Assembly: GCF_000717915.1 (NCBI RefSeq)
Contig: NZ_JOCX01000002.1
Span: forward strand, 310,001-374,000
Reading direction: 5' to 3'
Length of the DNA stretch: 64,000 nt
From: Streptomyces sp. NRRL S-244
Lineage (GTDB): Bacteria; Actinomycetota; Actinomycetes; Streptomycetales; Streptomycetaceae
This document shows positions 1 through 8,886 of the stretch, piece by piece; the stretch's first letter is position 1; every line of letters starts with the position of its first letter. The position numbers and the translations under genes are program-made. Under the pieces are notes generated by a model. The model made no database searches. It saw only the letters and a program-made list of their open reading frames with translations, and had not been told where the DNA came from.

Positions 1-1
1 C

Positions 2-970
2 GGCACTCCCCTCGTCCCCGCGCAGGTGCTCTCCGAGCGCACCGGCTGCGAGGTCCACCTCAAGGTCGAGGGCGCGAACCCCACCGGGTCCTTCAAGGAC
101 CGCGGTATGACCATGGCGATCACCAAGGCCAAGGAGGACGGCGCCAAGGCCGTCATCTGCGCCTCCACGGGCAACACCTCGGCCTCCGCCGCCGCGTACG
201 CGGTGCGCGCCGGGATGGTCTCGGCCGTCCTCGTGCCCCGCGGCAAGATCGCGCTCGGCAAGATGGGCCAGGCGCTCGTGCACGGCGCCAAGATCCTCCA
301 GGTGGACGGCAACTTCGACGACTGCCTGGACCTGGCCCGCGCGCTGTCCGACAACTACCCGGTCGCGCTGGTCAATTCCGTGAACCCGGTGCGCATCGAG
401 GGCCAGAAGACGGCCGCGTTCGAGATCGTCGACGCGCTCGGCGACGCCCCCGACATCCACGTGCTGCCCGTCGGCAACGCCGGCAACATCACCGCGTACT
501 GGAAGGGCTTCAAGGAGTACAAGGCCGACGGTCTGGCCTCCCGTACGCCCCGCGTGTGGGGTTTCCAGGCCTCCGGCTCCGCACCCATCGTGCGCGGCGA
601 GGTCGTCAAGGAGCCGCACACCATCGCCACCGCGATCCGCATCGGCAACCCGGCCTCCTGGGACTACGCCCTGCAGGCGCGCGACGAGTCGGGCGGCTTC
701 ATCGACGAGGTGACGGACCGCCAGATCCTGGCCGCCTACCGCCTGTTGGCCGCGCAGGAGGGCGTCTTCGTCGAGCCCGCCTCGGCGGCGTCCGTGGCCG
801 GCCTGCTCAAGGCCGCCGAGCTGGGCCTGGTCGACCCCGGCCAGACGATCGTCTGCACCGTGACCGGAAACGGCCTCAAGGACCCCGACTGGGCCGTCGC
901 CGGCGCCCCGCAGCCGGTCACCGTCCCGGTGGACGCCGAAGCCGCGGCCATCCGCCTCGGCCTGGTCTGA
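2..970 (+). CDS. thrC: Threonine synthase (5' end outside window)
   Basis: Threonine synthase converts O-phospho-L-homoserine to L-threonine with pyridoxal phosphate, the last step of threonine synthesis. The frame is already open at base 2 ([10 protein letters not shown]), so the N terminus lies before the window. The PLP lysine is in [11 protein letters not shown] near base 93. The phosphate-binding stretch [11 protein letters not shown] follows, and [11 protein letters not shown] near the C terminus is the usual fold-II PLP motif. thrB follows on the same strand after 359 bases that contain a strong hairpin, so the two genes may not share one transcript. Threonine dehydratase is a fold-II alternative but does not fit the neighbour. 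Confidence 0.95.
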   Translation, partial: GTPLVPAQVLSERTGCEVHLKVEGANPTGSFKDRGMTMAITKAKEDGAKAVICASTGNTSASAAAYAVRAGMVSAVLVPRGKIALGKMGQALVHGAKILQVDGNFDDCLDLARALSDNYPVALVNSVNPVRIEGQKTAAFEIVDALGDAPDIHVLPVGNAGNITAYWKGFKEYKADGLASRTPRVWGFQASGSAPIVRGEVVKEPHTIATAIRIGNPASWDYALQARDESGGFIDEVTDRQILAAYRLLAAQEGVFVEPASAASVAGLLKAAELGLVDPGQTIVCTVTGNGLKDPDWAVAGAPQPVTVPVDAEAAAIRLGLV

Positions 971-978
971 CCGCAGTA

Positions 979-1026
979 GCAGTACCGCAGCACCGCAGTA
1001 CCGCAGCACCGCAGCACCGCAGTACC
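979..1026. repeat. Octamer tandem repeat after thrC
   Basis: Six contiguous 8-bp units of GCAGTACC or GCAGCACC, directly after the thrC stop and before the hairpin at 1030. It is non-coding. The units differ only by T or C at position 5, which suggests slippage. This and the next hairpin are the main contents of the 359-base thrC-thrB gap; the rest (1078-1311) shows no feature I can name. Confidence 0.8.
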
Positions 1027-1029
1027 CCG

Positions 1030-1077
1030 GTTGCCGGATTCCGGAATGCCTCTCGGAGGCTTCCGGAATCCGGCAAC
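1030..1077. terminator. Long hairpin between thrC and thrB
   Basis: The left arm GTTGCCGGATTCCGGAA (1030-1046) pairs with its complement at 1061-1077. The pairing continues inward through GCC/GGC with one bulged T, leaving a seven-base loop. There is no T-run, which is common for Streptomyces terminators. It probably ends thrC transcription, though it could be an attenuator ahead of thrB. Confidence 0.65.
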
Positions 1078-1329
1078 TCAGGCCGTACGGCACAAAAGTC
1101 AACGGCCTTCGGCGGAATCCACCGGAAGACACCGACACGCATCGTGCGCCTCCTGTGCGCCCTATGTCGCGAGAGAACCTTCCTTCGATACGCTGTACTT
1201 ACATCCGCCACCGCGCATATGACCGTGGTGCTGCCCAGAGGGCCTTCGGGTGTCGTACGTTCTCCAGTACATTCGCAGCGAGCCAGCGAAGATCTCGTCT
1301 CGCACAGTCACAAGGAGTGTCATCGGACG

Positions 1330-2256
1330 ATGGCCGGTCCAGCGTTCCGCGCCGCCGCCGTACGGGTGCGCGTCCCCGCCAGCAGTGCCAACCTCGGCCC
1401 GGGCTTCGACGCCCTCGGCCTGGCCCTGGGGCTCTACGACGACGTCGTCGTCCGGGTGGCCGACTCCGGCCTGAACATCGACATCGCGGGCGAGGGCGCC
1501 GACACCCTCCCGCGGGACGAGAGCCACCTGCTCGTACGCTCCATGCGCACCGCCTTCGACCTGCTGGGCGGGCAGCCGCGCGGCCTCGAGGTCGTCTGCG
1601 CCAACCGCATCCCGCACGGCCGCGGCCTCGGGTCCTCCTCCGCCGCCATCTGCGCCGGCATCGTCGCCGCCCGCGCCGTGACCATAGGCGGAGAAGCCAA
1701 GCTCGACGACGCGGCCCTGCTCGAACTGGCCACCGAGATCGAGGGCCATCCCGACAACGTCGCCGCCTGTCTCCTCGGCGGATTCACCCTCGCCTGGATG
1801 GACGGCGGCAGCGCCAAGGCGATCCGTATGGAGCCCGCCGAGTCCATCGTTCCGGTGGTGTTCGTCCCCTCCAAGCCGGTCCTGACGGAGACCGCGCGCG
1901 GCTTGCTGCCGCGCAACGTCCCGCACGTGGACGCGGCCGTCAACGCGGGTCGCGCGGCCCTGCTCGTCGAAGCCCTGACCAGGCGTCCCGAGTTGCTGCT
2001 GCCGGCCACCGAAGACCGGCTCCACCAGGAGTACCGGTCCCCGGCGATGCCCGAGAGCGTGGCACTCGTCAACCGGCTGCGGGCGGACGGCATCCCCGCG
2101 GTCATCTCCGGCGCGGGCCCCACGGTCCTCGCGCTGGTCGACAACGGCGCGGCCGACAAGGTCGCGCAGCTCGCGGGCGAAGGGTGGGCGGCGAACCGGC
2201 TCGCCCTCGACGCCGCGGGCGCCAGCGTCCTGCCGCTCGGAACGCAGGGCGGCTAG
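1330..2256 (+). CDS. thrB: Homoserine kinase
   Basis: This GHMP-family kinase phosphorylates L-homoserine with ATP to give the ThrC substrate. The product is 308 residues, usual for the family. The N terminus reads VRVPASSANLGPGFDALGLA, the GHMP substrate-side motif. The ATP-binding motif PHGRGLGSSSAAICAG lies near residue 95, and ISGAGPTVLAL near residue 260 is the C-terminal GHMP motif. ATG 1330 was chosen because AAGGAG at 1312-1317 precedes it; the open frame extends far upstream without a good ribosome site. It ends 24 bases before a perfect hairpin. Confidence 0.95.
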   Translation: MAGPAFRAAAVRVRVPASSANLGPGFDALGLALGLYDDVVVRVADSGLNIDIAGEGADTLPRDESHLLVRSMRTAFDLLGGQPRGLEVVCANRIPHGRGLGSSSAAICAGIVAARAVTIGGEAKLDDAALLELATEIEGHPDNVAACLLGGFTLAWMDGGSAKAIRMEPAESIVPVVFVPSKPVLTETARGLLPRNVPHVDAAVNAGRAALLVEALTRRPELLLPATEDRLHQEYRSPAMPESVALVNRLRADGIPAVISGAGPTVLALVDNGAADKVAQLAGEGWAANRLALDAAGASVLPLGTQGG

Positions 2257-2280
2257 GCCGTAGGGGCAGACCCGCCGGGG

Positions 2281-2306
2281 GCGGGCGGCCAGGGCAGGCC
2301 GCCCGC
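2281..2306. terminator. Terminator after thrB
   Basis: GCGGGCGGCC (2281-2290) and GGCCGCCCGC (2297-2306) form a perfect 10-bp stem with a six-base loop, 24 bases after the thrB stop. The position fits a terminator for thrB. Confidence 0.65.
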
Positions 2307-2328
2307 GCTGTAGGCGCGATTGCCGGTG

Positions 2329-2680
2329 ATTGAGAGGGGGAATATCTGTTGGATCCGGTAGTGTTAGTCTCAAGTGCGCAGCCGAAGCCGCCATGGCTCG
2401 GTGCTCAGTGTCCCCATCCGGGACCACCTTTCTTCCGGGAGCCTCCCCGACTGCTTTGATCGCATCCAGCAGTTTCGAGCACGCTCCGGAATCGGCGTGA
2501 CATTCCCACGCTTCCAGCTCGGGGGCTTCTCGCCGGAACCACCCACGCACGTTTCTTTCCGCCGTTCTTCTTTCGGCGGACCACCGCCCCGGCACGGTCT
2601 TACACCTAGGACCGTTGTCGGACAGCACAACCGGTCGCCGAGCCAGACAGGCCGACGTCCGCTCCAGGGAAGGACCCTTC
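2329..2680 (+). promoter_or_regulatory. Promoter region and long leader of rho
   Basis: This stretch separates the thrB terminator from the rho start. An A/T-richer block at 2336-2372 holds GGGAAT at 2338-2343 and TAGTGT at 2359-2364, so transcription probably starts near 2370. GGGAAT followed by GTT at 2363 resembles a SigR site but the spacer is 19, one base too long. The following roughly 300 bases are untranslated and pyrimidine-rich, with a CCGCCG/CGGCGG hairpin at 2559-2579. Such a leader could allow Rho to limit its own synthesis, as in E. coli; that is inference. Confidence 0.4.
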
Positions 2681-4795
2681 GTGAGCGACACCACCGATCT
2701 GATGGGCGCTGCCGACACCACTGTCGACACCAGTGCCCCCGCCGCGGGCACCGCCCCCAAGCGTCGCCGCTCCGGCACCGGCCTCGAGGGCATGGTCCTG
2801 GCCGAGCTCCAGCAGGTCGCGTCGGGCCTCGGCATCAGGGGCACCGCGCGGATGCGCAAGAGCCAGCTGATCGAGGTCATCAAGGAGGCGCAGGCGGGAA
2901 GCAGTGCCCCCAAGGCCGCGGCTCCCGCCGCCGACGCCGCCGAGGCCAAGCCGAAGCGCCGCGCCACCAGCAAGGCCCGTACGGGTGAGGCCGCCGCCGA
3001 GGCGCCCGCCGAGAAGCCTGCCGCGCAGGCGCAGATCGAGATCCCGGGTCAGCCGGCCTCCGACGACGCCCCGGCCGGCGAGCGCCGCCGCCGTCGGGCC
3101 ACGGCCCCCTCCGGCAGCCCGGAGACCGCGGCCCCCGCCGCCGTGCAGGTCGAGGCGAAGACCGAGACCGCCACCACCACCGCGACCGCTCCGGCCGAGG
3201 TCAAGGCCGAGGCCGCCACCGCCGTCTCCGCGCCCGCCCAGGAGGGCGAGGGCCGCGGCCGCCGTGACCGCCGCGACCGTGGTGACCGCACCGAGCGCGA
3301 GGGCGGCCGCCGTGACCGCCGCGACCGCGGAGCCAAGGCCGACGACCAGGGCCAGGGCGCCCAGGGTCAGGGCCAGGCCCAGGCCGGCCAGGGTCAGGGC
3401 GGCGGCCAGGGTGGCCAGGGTCAGGGTCAGGGCGGCGGCCGTGCCGACCGCCAGGACCGCCAGCAGCAGGGCGGCCGCCAGGACCGCCAGCAGCAGCAGG
3501 GCCGTCAGGACCGCCAGGGCCCCCAGGGCAACGGCCCCGAGGACGACTTCGACGACGAGGGCGGCCGTCGTGGCCGTCGCGGCCGCTACCGCGACCGCCG
3601 TGGCCGTCGTGGCCGCGACGAGTTCGCGCCGAACGAGCCGCAGGTCGCCGACGACGACGTCCTGATCCCCGTCGCGGGCATCCTGGACATCCTCGACAAC
3701 TACGCGTTCATCCGGACCTCGGGCTACCTGCCCGGCCCCAACGACGTGTACGTCTCCCTCGCCCAGGTCCGCAAGGCGGGTCTGCGCAAGGGCGACCACA
3801 CCACCGGTGCCGTGCGCCAGCCCAAGGACGGCGAGCGCCGCGAGAAGTTCAACGCCCTCGTGCGTCTGGACTCGGTGAACGGCATGGCGCCCGAATCCGG
3901 CCGCGGCCGCCCGGAGTTCCAGAAGCTGACCCCGCTGTACCCCCAGGACCGGCTCCGTCTGGAGACCGACCCGGGCGTGCTGACGACCCGCATCATCGAC
4001 CTCGTGTCGCCGATCGGCAAGGGCCAGCGAGGCCTGATCGTGGCCCCGCCGAAGACCGGCAAGACCATGATCATGCAGGCGATCGCCAACGCGATCACCA
4101 CCAACAACCCCGAGTGCCACCTGATGGTCGTCCTGGTCGACGAGCGTCCGGAAGAGGTCACCGACATGCAGCGGTCGGTCAAGGGCGAGGTCATCTCCTC
4201 GACCTTCGACCGCCCGGCCGAGGACCACACCACCGTCGCCGAGCTGGCCATCGAGCGCGCCAAGCGCCTCGTCGAGCTGGGTCACGACGTGGTCGTCCTG
4301 CTGGACTCCATCACCCGTCTGGGCCGCGCGTACAACCTCGCGGCGCCCGCCTCCGGCCGCATCCTGTCCGGTGGTGTCGACTCGACCGCGCTGTACCCGC
4401 CGAAGCGCTTCTTCGGTGCCGCGCGCAACATCGAGGACGGCGGCTCGCTGACCATCCTGGCCACCGCGCTGGTCGACACCGGCTCGCGCATGGACGAGGT
4501 GATCTTCGAGGAGTTCAAGGGCACCGGCAACATGGAGCTCAAGCTCGACCGGAAGCTCGCCGACAAGCGCATCTTCCCGGCCGTCGACGTCGACCCGTCG
4601 GGCACCCGCAAGGAGGAGATCCTCCTCAACAGCGAGGAGCTCGCCATCGTCTGGAAGCTGCGCCGGGTGCTGCACGCGCTCGACTCGCAGCAGGCCATCG
4701 AGCTGCTCCTCGACAAGATGAAGCAGACGAAGTCGAACGCCGAGTTCCTGATGCAGATCGCCAAGACGACCCCGTCGGGCAAGAACGACGACTGA
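2681..4795 (+). CDS. rho: Transcription termination factor Rho
   Basis: Rho is a hexameric RNA-dependent ATPase that releases transcripts from RNA polymerase. The 704-residue product has a Rho N-terminal helical domain at about 30-68. A disordered insert at about 75-320 is rich in Ala/Pro/Glu, then RRDRRDR and GQGQGGGQ repeats. The RNA-binding fold follows at about 325-395, with Walker A APPKTGKT near 455 and Walker [12 protein letters not shown] near 536. The insert makes it much longer than E. coli Rho (419), as is typical of actinobacteria. GTG 2681 (VSDTTDLMG) is preferred over ATG 2615 because a GGGAAGGA site precedes it. Confidence 0.95.
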   Translation: MSDTTDLMGAADTTVDTSAPAAGTAPKRRRSGTGLEGMVLAELQQVASGLGIRGTARMRKSQLIEVIKEAQAGSSAPKAAAPAADAAEAKPKRRATSKARTGEAAAEAPAEKPAAQAQIEIPGQPASDDAPAGERRRRRATAPSGSPETAAPAAVQVEAKTETATTTATAPAEVKAEAATAVSAPAQEGEGRGRRDRRDRGDRTEREGGRRDRRDRGAKADDQGQGAQGQGQAQAGQGQGGGQGGQGQGQGGGRADRQDRQQQGGRQDRQQQQGRQDRQGPQGNGPEDDFDDEGGRRGRRGRYRDRRGRRGRDEFAPNEPQVADDDVLIPVAGILDILDNYAFIRTSGYLPGPNDVYVSLAQVRKAGLRKGDHTTGAVRQPKDGERREKFNALVRLDSVNGMAPESGRGRPEFQKLTPLYPQDRLRLETDPGVLTTRIIDLVSPIGKGQRGLIVAPPKTGKTMIMQAIANAITTNNPECHLMVVLVDERPEEVTDMQRSVKGEVISSTFDRPAEDHTTVAELAIERAKRLVELGHDVVVLLDSITRLGRAYNLAAPASGRILSGGVDSTALYPPKRFFGAARNIEDGGSLTILATALVDTGSRMDEVIFEEFKGTGNMELKLDRKLADKRIFPAVDVDPSGTRKEEILLNSEELAIVWKLRRVLHALDSQQAIELLLDKMKQTKSNAEFLMQIAKTTPSGKNDD

Positions 4796-4835
4796 TCCGC
4801 AGATCCGCGGATCCGCCGCCGTACCCCGCATCACC

Positions 4836-4880
4836 GGACCGCCCCCACCGCAGCCGCGGCGGGGGCGGTCCGCGTTTTCC
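4836..4880 (+). terminator. Terminator after rho
   Basis: GGACCGCCCCC (4836-4846) pairs with GGGGGCGGTCC (4861-4871). An inner CCGC/GCGG stem and a short T-run (GCGTTTTCC) follow, giving a classical intrinsic terminator. The remaining 300 bases up to 5182 hold only a small repeat, GGCCGGA-CA-TCCGGCC at 5140-5155, just upstream of the next gene; I see no clear promoter there. Confidence 0.75.
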
Positions 4881-5182
4881 ACGCCTTTCCATGCCTTTTC
4901 CCGCCTCTCCGTACGTATCCGCAGGTGCGAGCTTCGCCACACTCGCCGTTTCTCTGAACCTTCCGGCCGCGCGCCGCGTCCCCCTGGGAAACCGCAGGTG
5001 GGCGCGGTGCGTCCGGCGCGGCGCGGACCGTTCGTCCCGCCCCGGCCGCCGCAGGGCCCCCGTACGGGCGGCTTTCCGGCCGTGGAACCCTGGAGGACAT
5101 TCGTCCGTCTGTGTCAGAGGGCAGTGCGGGAGGCCACGGGGCCGGACATCCGGCCGGGAACGTACTCAGGACTGAGGAGAGC

Positions 5183-6283
5183 ATGAGCGAGGACAGCAGG
5201 GACGGCGGCAGGCGTGCCGCGGGCCGGCGCCGACGGAAACCGCCGAAGCGTCGCGGGGTCCTGGTCATCGCCGCGTGGAGCGCCGCAGGCGTGGTCCTGC
5301 TGGGCGGGGCGGGTCTCGGCTGGTTCTACTTCCACCTGAACGGGAACCTCAAGACGGTCGACATCGACCAGGCGCTCGGCACCGACCGCCCGCAGAACGT
5401 GGACAACGGCTCGATGGACATCCTCGTCCTCGGCTCCGACTCCCGCGGCGGCGCCAATTCCGAGTACGGGCACGACGACGGCGGCTCGGCCCGCTCCGAC
5501 ACGGCGATGATCGTCCACCTCTACGAGGGCCACAAGAAGGCCACGGTCGTCTCGATACCGCGCGACACCATGGTCAACCGGCCGGCCTGCACGCTGAGCA
5601 ACGGCAAGACCGACCGCGGCAGCTCGCGCTCCCAGTTCAACGAGTCGTTCACCATCGGCGGGGCCGCCTGCGCGGTCAAGACCGTCGAGAAGATGTCGGG
5701 GATCCGCATGGACCACTACATCGAGGTCGACTTCACGGGCTTCAAGAAGATCATCGACAACCTCGGCGGCGTCGAGGTGACGACCAACAAGCCGATCAAG
5801 GACTACGGGAGCCACCTCGACCTCCCGGCCGGCCCCAACAAGCTCAACGGCGAGCAGGCCCTGGGCCTCGTACGGACCCGCAAGAGCGTCGGCGACGGCT
5901 CCGACCTGGGCCGAATACAGCTCCAGCAGGCGTTCATGAAGGCCCTGATCAAGCAGGTCAAGGGCATCGGCGTCTTCGACAACCCCAAGCGGCTGCTCGA
6001 CCTCGCCGACACCGGCACCAAGGCGCTCACCACCGACAAGTCGCTCGGTGACGTGAAGTCCCTGATGGGCTTCGCCCAGAGCCTCCAGGGCATCGACGCC
6101 CAGGACATGAAGATGATCACCCTGCCCGTGGGCCCGGACCCGCGCGACAGCGACCGGGTCGCCCCGCTGACCAAGGAGTCCAAGATGGTCTGGGACGCCC
6201 TGCTCGCCGAGCAGCCGGTCCCCGCCGAGGCCACCGCGAACTCCATGGGCGACAAGGGCACCGCCGGCCAGATCGTGCAGTAA
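5183..6283 (+). CDS. LytR-CpsA-Psr (LCP) family cell-wall ligase
   Basis: LCP enzymes transfer undecaprenyl-linked glycopolymers onto peptidoglycan at the outer membrane face. The 366-residue product has a basic N terminus (RRRRKPPKRR), one membrane segment at about 29-52 ([17 protein letters not shown]), then the LCP domain. DILVLGSDSRGG, RSDTAMIVHL and VVSIPRDTMV carry the conserved Asp and Arg residues, and LVRTRK lies further on. ATG 5183 is chosen because GAGGAGAG ends just before it; GTG 5111 in the same frame lacks a ribosome site. It is a single gene between rho and rpmE. The polymer it attaches cannot be told from sequence. Confidence 0.9.
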   Translation: MSEDSRDGGRRAAGRRRRKPPKRRGVLVIAAWSAAGVVLLGGAGLGWFYFHLNGNLKTVDIDQALGTDRPQNVDNGSMDILVLGSDSRGGANSEYGHDDGGSARSDTAMIVHLYEGHKKATVVSIPRDTMVNRPACTLSNGKTDRGSSRSQFNESFTIGGAACAVKTVEKMSGIRMDHYIEVDFTGFKKIIDNLGGVEVTTNKPIKDYGSHLDLPAGPNKLNGEQALGLVRTRKSVGDGSDLGRIQLQQAFMKALIKQVKGIGVFDNPKRLLDLADTGTKALTTDKSLGDVKSLMGFAQSLQGIDAQDMKMITLPVGPDPRDSDRVAPLTKESKMVWDALLAEQPVPAEATANSMGDKGTAGQIVQ

Positions 6284-6322
6284 ACCGCAAAACGCCTGGT
6301 CAAGCGCTTCCCGCAGGGGAGC

Positions 6323-6348
6323 GGAATAGATGTCGGACCCCCCTCGTT
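6323..6348 (+). promoter_or_regulatory. SigR-type promoter of rpmE
   Basis: GGAAT (6323-6327), 18 bases, then GTT (6346-6348) match the published SigR consensus GGAAT-N18-GTT exactly. SigR is the disulfide-stress sigma factor of Streptomyces, and rpmE was reported as one of its targets in S. coelicolor. Transcription would start roughly 120 bases before rpmE. Confidence 0.75.
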
Positions 6349-6369
6349 GAGGGAGGCGTCCTCAGAATT

Positions 6370-6397
6370 TTGACAGGCAGCCCGGTCCTGGCAGACT
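6370..6397 (+). promoter_or_regulatory. Candidate housekeeping promoter of rpmE
   Basis: TTGACA (6370-6375) is followed after 16 bases by CAGACT (6392-6397), close to the HrdB pattern. It lies downstream of the SigR site, so rpmE may have two promoters, one constitutive and one stress-induced. Confidence 0.55.
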
Positions 6398-6473
6398 GGT
6401 CTGTCGGCCCCGGTTCACGCAGTGCGCAATTCGGCTCCTGCGACCCGGCGCCCTCCCGAATCTAGGAGACACC

Positions 6474-6692
6474 TTGAAGCGCGATGTTCACCCCGAGTAC
6501 GTCGAGACCCAGGTCAGCTGCACCTGTGGCGCGTCGTTCACCACCCGTAGCACCCTGACCGAAGGCACCATCCGTGCCGAGGTCTGCTCCGAGTGCCACC
6601 CGTTCTACACGGGCAAGCAGAAGATCCTCGACACCGGTGGCCGCGTCGCCCGCTTCGAGGCCCGCTTCGGCAAGGCTGCCGGCTCGAAGTAG
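6474..6692 (+). CDS. rpmE: Ribosomal protein bL31, zinc-binding form
   Basis: L31 bridges the two ribosomal subunits. This 72-residue copy keeps four cysteines, C16 and C18 (VSCTCGASF) and C38 and C41 (VCSECH), so it is the zinc-binding C+ form, which in bacteria is often exchanged for a zinc-free paralogue under zinc limitation. It starts with TTG at 6474, with TAGGAG just upstream. The SigR-type promoter 120 bases upstream suggests induction by thiol stress, which would fit zinc release from cysteines. It is followed by a hairpin, and prfA begins 112 bases later. Confidence 0.95.
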   Translation: MKRDVHPEYVETQVSCTCGASFTTRSTLTEGTIRAEVCSECHPFYTGKQKILDTGGRVARFEARFGKAAGSK

Positions 6693-6701
6693 CGAGCCCC
6701 C

Positions 6702-6757
6702 GGCGCCGGACCCCGGCTGCACCCTGTCCACACGGGGGCAGCCGGACCGGCGCCTTT
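6702..6757 (+). terminator. Imperfect hairpin between rpmE and prfA
   Basis: GGCGCCGG (6702-6709) pairs with sequence ending GGCGCC at 6754, and GGCTGC pairs with GCAGCC inside, followed by TTT. The long imperfect stem fits a terminator or a partial one, with prfA partly read through. Confidence 0.5.
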
Positions 6758-6803
6758 GTCGTCCCGCAGCCCTTTTTCGTACTTTTCACTTCAGGAGCCC
6801 CCG

Positions 6804-7883
6804 ATGTTCGAGGCGGTCGAGGAACTGGTCGGCGAGCACGCCGATCTTGAGAAGAAGCTCGCCGACCCTTCGGTCCACTCGGATCAGGCCAACGCGCGCA
6901 AGCTCAACAAGCGCTACGCGGAGCTGACCCCGATCGTCGCGACCTTCCGTGCCTGGAAGCAGTCCGCCGAGGACATCGAGACGGCGAAGGAGTTCGCGGC
7001 CGACGACCCGGACTTCGCGGCCGAGGTGAAGGAGCTCACCGCGCACCGCGAGGAGCTCACCGAGAAGCTGCGCCTGCTGCTGGTCCCGCGCGACCCCAGC
7101 GACGACAAGGACGTGCTCCTCGAGGTCAAGGCGGGCGCGGGCGGCGACGAGTCCGCCCTGTTCGCCGGCGACCTGCTGCGCATGTACCTGCGCTACGCCG
7201 AGCGCGTGGGCTGGAAGACCGAGATCATCGACGCCACCGAGTCCGAGCTCGGCGGCTACAAGGACGTCCAGGTCTCCGTCCGCACCAAGGGCGGCAACGG
7301 CGCCACCGAGCCCGGCCAGGGCGTGTGGGCCCGCCTGAAATACGAGGGCGGCGTGCACCGCGTCCAGCGCGTTCCGGCCACCGAGTCCCAGGGCCGCATC
7401 CACACCTCCGCCGCCGGCGTGCTCGTCACCCCGGAGGCCGAGGAGGTCGAGGTCGAGATCAACCCGAACGACCTCCGCATCGACGTGTACCGCTCGTCGG
7501 GCCCCGGCGGCCAGTCCGTCAACACCACCGACTCGGCCGTGCGCATCACGCACGTCCCGACCGGTGTGGTCGCCTCCTGCCAGAACGAGAAGAGCCAGCT
7601 CCAGAACAAGGAGCAGGCGATGCGCATCCTGCGGTCGCGCCTGCTGGCCGCGGCCCAGGAGGCCGCCGAGCAGGAGGCCTCCGACGTACGCCGCAGCCAG
7701 GTGCGCTCCGTGGACCGCTCCGAGAAGATCCGTACGTACAACTTCCCGGAAAACCGGATCTCGGACCACCGGACGGGCTTCAAGGCGTACAACTTGGACC
7801 AGGTGCTCGACGGTGACCTCGATCCGATGATCCAGGCCTGCGTCGACGCGGACTCGGCCGCCAAGCTGGCGTCCGCGCACTGA
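6804..7883 (+). CDS. prfA: Peptide chain release factor 1
   Basis: RF1 recognises UAA and UAG and triggers peptide release on the ribosome. The product has 359 residues, the usual length. The stop-codon recognition tripeptide PAT is in [16 protein letters not shown], which distinguishes it from RF2 (SPF). The catalytic GGQ is in [16 protein letters not shown] near residue 235, and the glutamine is methylated by PrmC, encoded next. ATG 6804 follows AGGAGCCCCCG; an in-frame start at 6756 has no ribosome site. The prfA-prmC pair is conserved in bacteria. Confidence 0.96.
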   Translation: MFEAVEELVGEHADLEKKLADPSVHSDQANARKLNKRYAELTPIVATFRAWKQSAEDIETAKEFAADDPDFAAEVKELTAHREELTEKLRLLLVPRDPSDDKDVLLEVKAGAGGDESALFAGDLLRMYLRYAERVGWKTEIIDATESELGGYKDVQVSVRTKGGNGATEPGQGVWARLKYEGGVHRVQRVPATESQGRIHTSAAGVLVTPEAEEVEVEINPNDLRIDVYRSSGPGGQSVNTTDSAVRITHVPTGVVASCQNEKSQLQNKEQAMRILRSRLLAAAQEAAEQEASDVRRSQVRSVDRSEKIRTYNFPENRISDHRTGFKAYNLDQVLDGDLDPMIQACVDADSAAKLASAH

Positions 7884-7893
7884 TCCGCGCCTG

Positions 7894-7933
7894 ACCGCAC
7901 CACCCCGCTCGACACCGCACCACCCCGCTCGAC
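7894..7933. repeat. Perfect 20-bp tandem duplication
   Basis: ACCGCACCACCCCGCTCGAC occurs twice in a row (7894-7913 and 7914-7933) in the short prfA-prmC spacer. It is non-coding and looks like a recent slippage duplication. Confidence 0.85.
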
Positions 7934-7991
7934 CCGCTTCACCGTGTACGCCCCGCACCACCCCCGTACGACAGCAGCCCGGAGGACCAGC

Positions 7992-8837
7992 GTGAACTTG
8001 CTGCTTGCCGAGGTGGCCCAGGCCACCCAGCGGCTGGCCGCCGCCGGCGTGCCCTCACCGCGCTTCGACGCGGAGGAGCTCGCGGCCTTCGTGCACGGCG
8101 TCAAGCGGGGGGAACTGCACCACGTCAAGGACGCGGACTTCGACGCCCGCTACTGGGAGGCCGTCGCCCGCCGCGAGGCGCGCGAGCCGCTCCAGCACAT
8201 CACCGGCCGCGCCTTCTTCCGGTACCTGGAGCTCCAGGTCGGGCCCGGGGTCTTCGTGCCCCGGCCCGAGACCGAGTCGGTCGTGGACTGGGCCATACAC
8301 GCCGTCCGGGCGATGGACGTCGTCGAGCCGCTGATCGTGGACCTGTGCACCGGCTCCGGCGCCATCGCGCTGGCCATGGCCCAGGAGGTGCCGCGCTCGC
8401 GCGTGCACGCGGTCGAGCTGTCCGAGGACGCCCTGCGGTGGACCCGCAAGAACGCCGAGGGATCGCGGGTCACCGTCCACCAGGGCGACGCGCTGAGCGC
8501 CCTGCCCGAGCTGGACGGCCAGGTCGACCTGGTGATCTCGAACCCGCCGTACATCCCGCTCACAGAGTGGGAGTACGTGGCCCCCGAGGCCCGGGACCAC
8601 GACCCCGAGATGGCCCTGTTCTCCGGCGAGGACGGCCTCGACACCATCCGCGGCATCGAGCGCACCGCGCACCGGCTGCTGCGCCCCGGCGGCATCGTCG
8701 TCATCGAGCACGCCGACACCCAGGGCGGCCAGGTCCCGTGGATCTTCGCCGAAGAGCGGGGCTGGGCCGATGCCGCCGACCACCCCGACCTGAACAACCG
8801 CCCGCGCTTCGCCACCGCCCGCAAGGCCATGCCGTGA
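7992..8837 (+). CDS. prmC: Release factor glutamine N5-methyltransferase
   Basis: PrmC methylates the GGQ glutamine of release factors with S-adenosylmethionine. The 281-residue product has an N-terminal helical domain, the SAM-binding strand VDLCTGSGAIALAMA near residue 117 and the NPPY catalytic motif near residue 185 (VISNPPYIPL). GTG 7992 was chosen because CGGAGGACC lies directly upstream; a GTG at 7944 lacks such a site. It lies downstream of its substrate gene prfA and 49 bases before tsaC. Confidence 0.95.
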   Translation: MNLLLAEVAQATQRLAAAGVPSPRFDAEELAAFVHGVKRGELHHVKDADFDARYWEAVARREAREPLQHITGRAFFRYLELQVGPGVFVPRPETESVVDWAIHAVRAMDVVEPLIVDLCTGSGAIALAMAQEVPRSRVHAVELSEDALRWTRKNAEGSRVTVHQGDALSALPELDGQVDLVISNPPYIPLTEWEYVAPEARDHDPEMALFSGEDGLDTIRGIERTAHRLLRPGGIVVIEHADTQGGQVPWIFAEERGWADAADHPDLNNRPRFATARKAMP

Positions 8838-8886
8838 CGGGCGCGACCCACCCCTCCACCCCCCTGCTGCACGAGGAGTCCCGCTG

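Noticed and set aside
2338..2365. SigR promoter for rho (GGGAAT ... GTT)
   Set aside because: The spacer is 19 instead of 18 and no supporting knowledge was available; kept only as a remark in the leader entry.
2374..2680. Possible leader peptide within the rho leader
   Set aside because: The open frame lacks a ribosome site and runs into rho in another frame with Arg-rich shadow composition.
2606..4942. Long minus-strand frame over rho
   Set aside because: Antisense of the rho low-complexity insert; no recognisable domain.
6391..6406. DasR-type operator at the rpmE promoter (ACTGGTCT)
   Set aside because: Only one half of the palindrome is present; the second half does not match.
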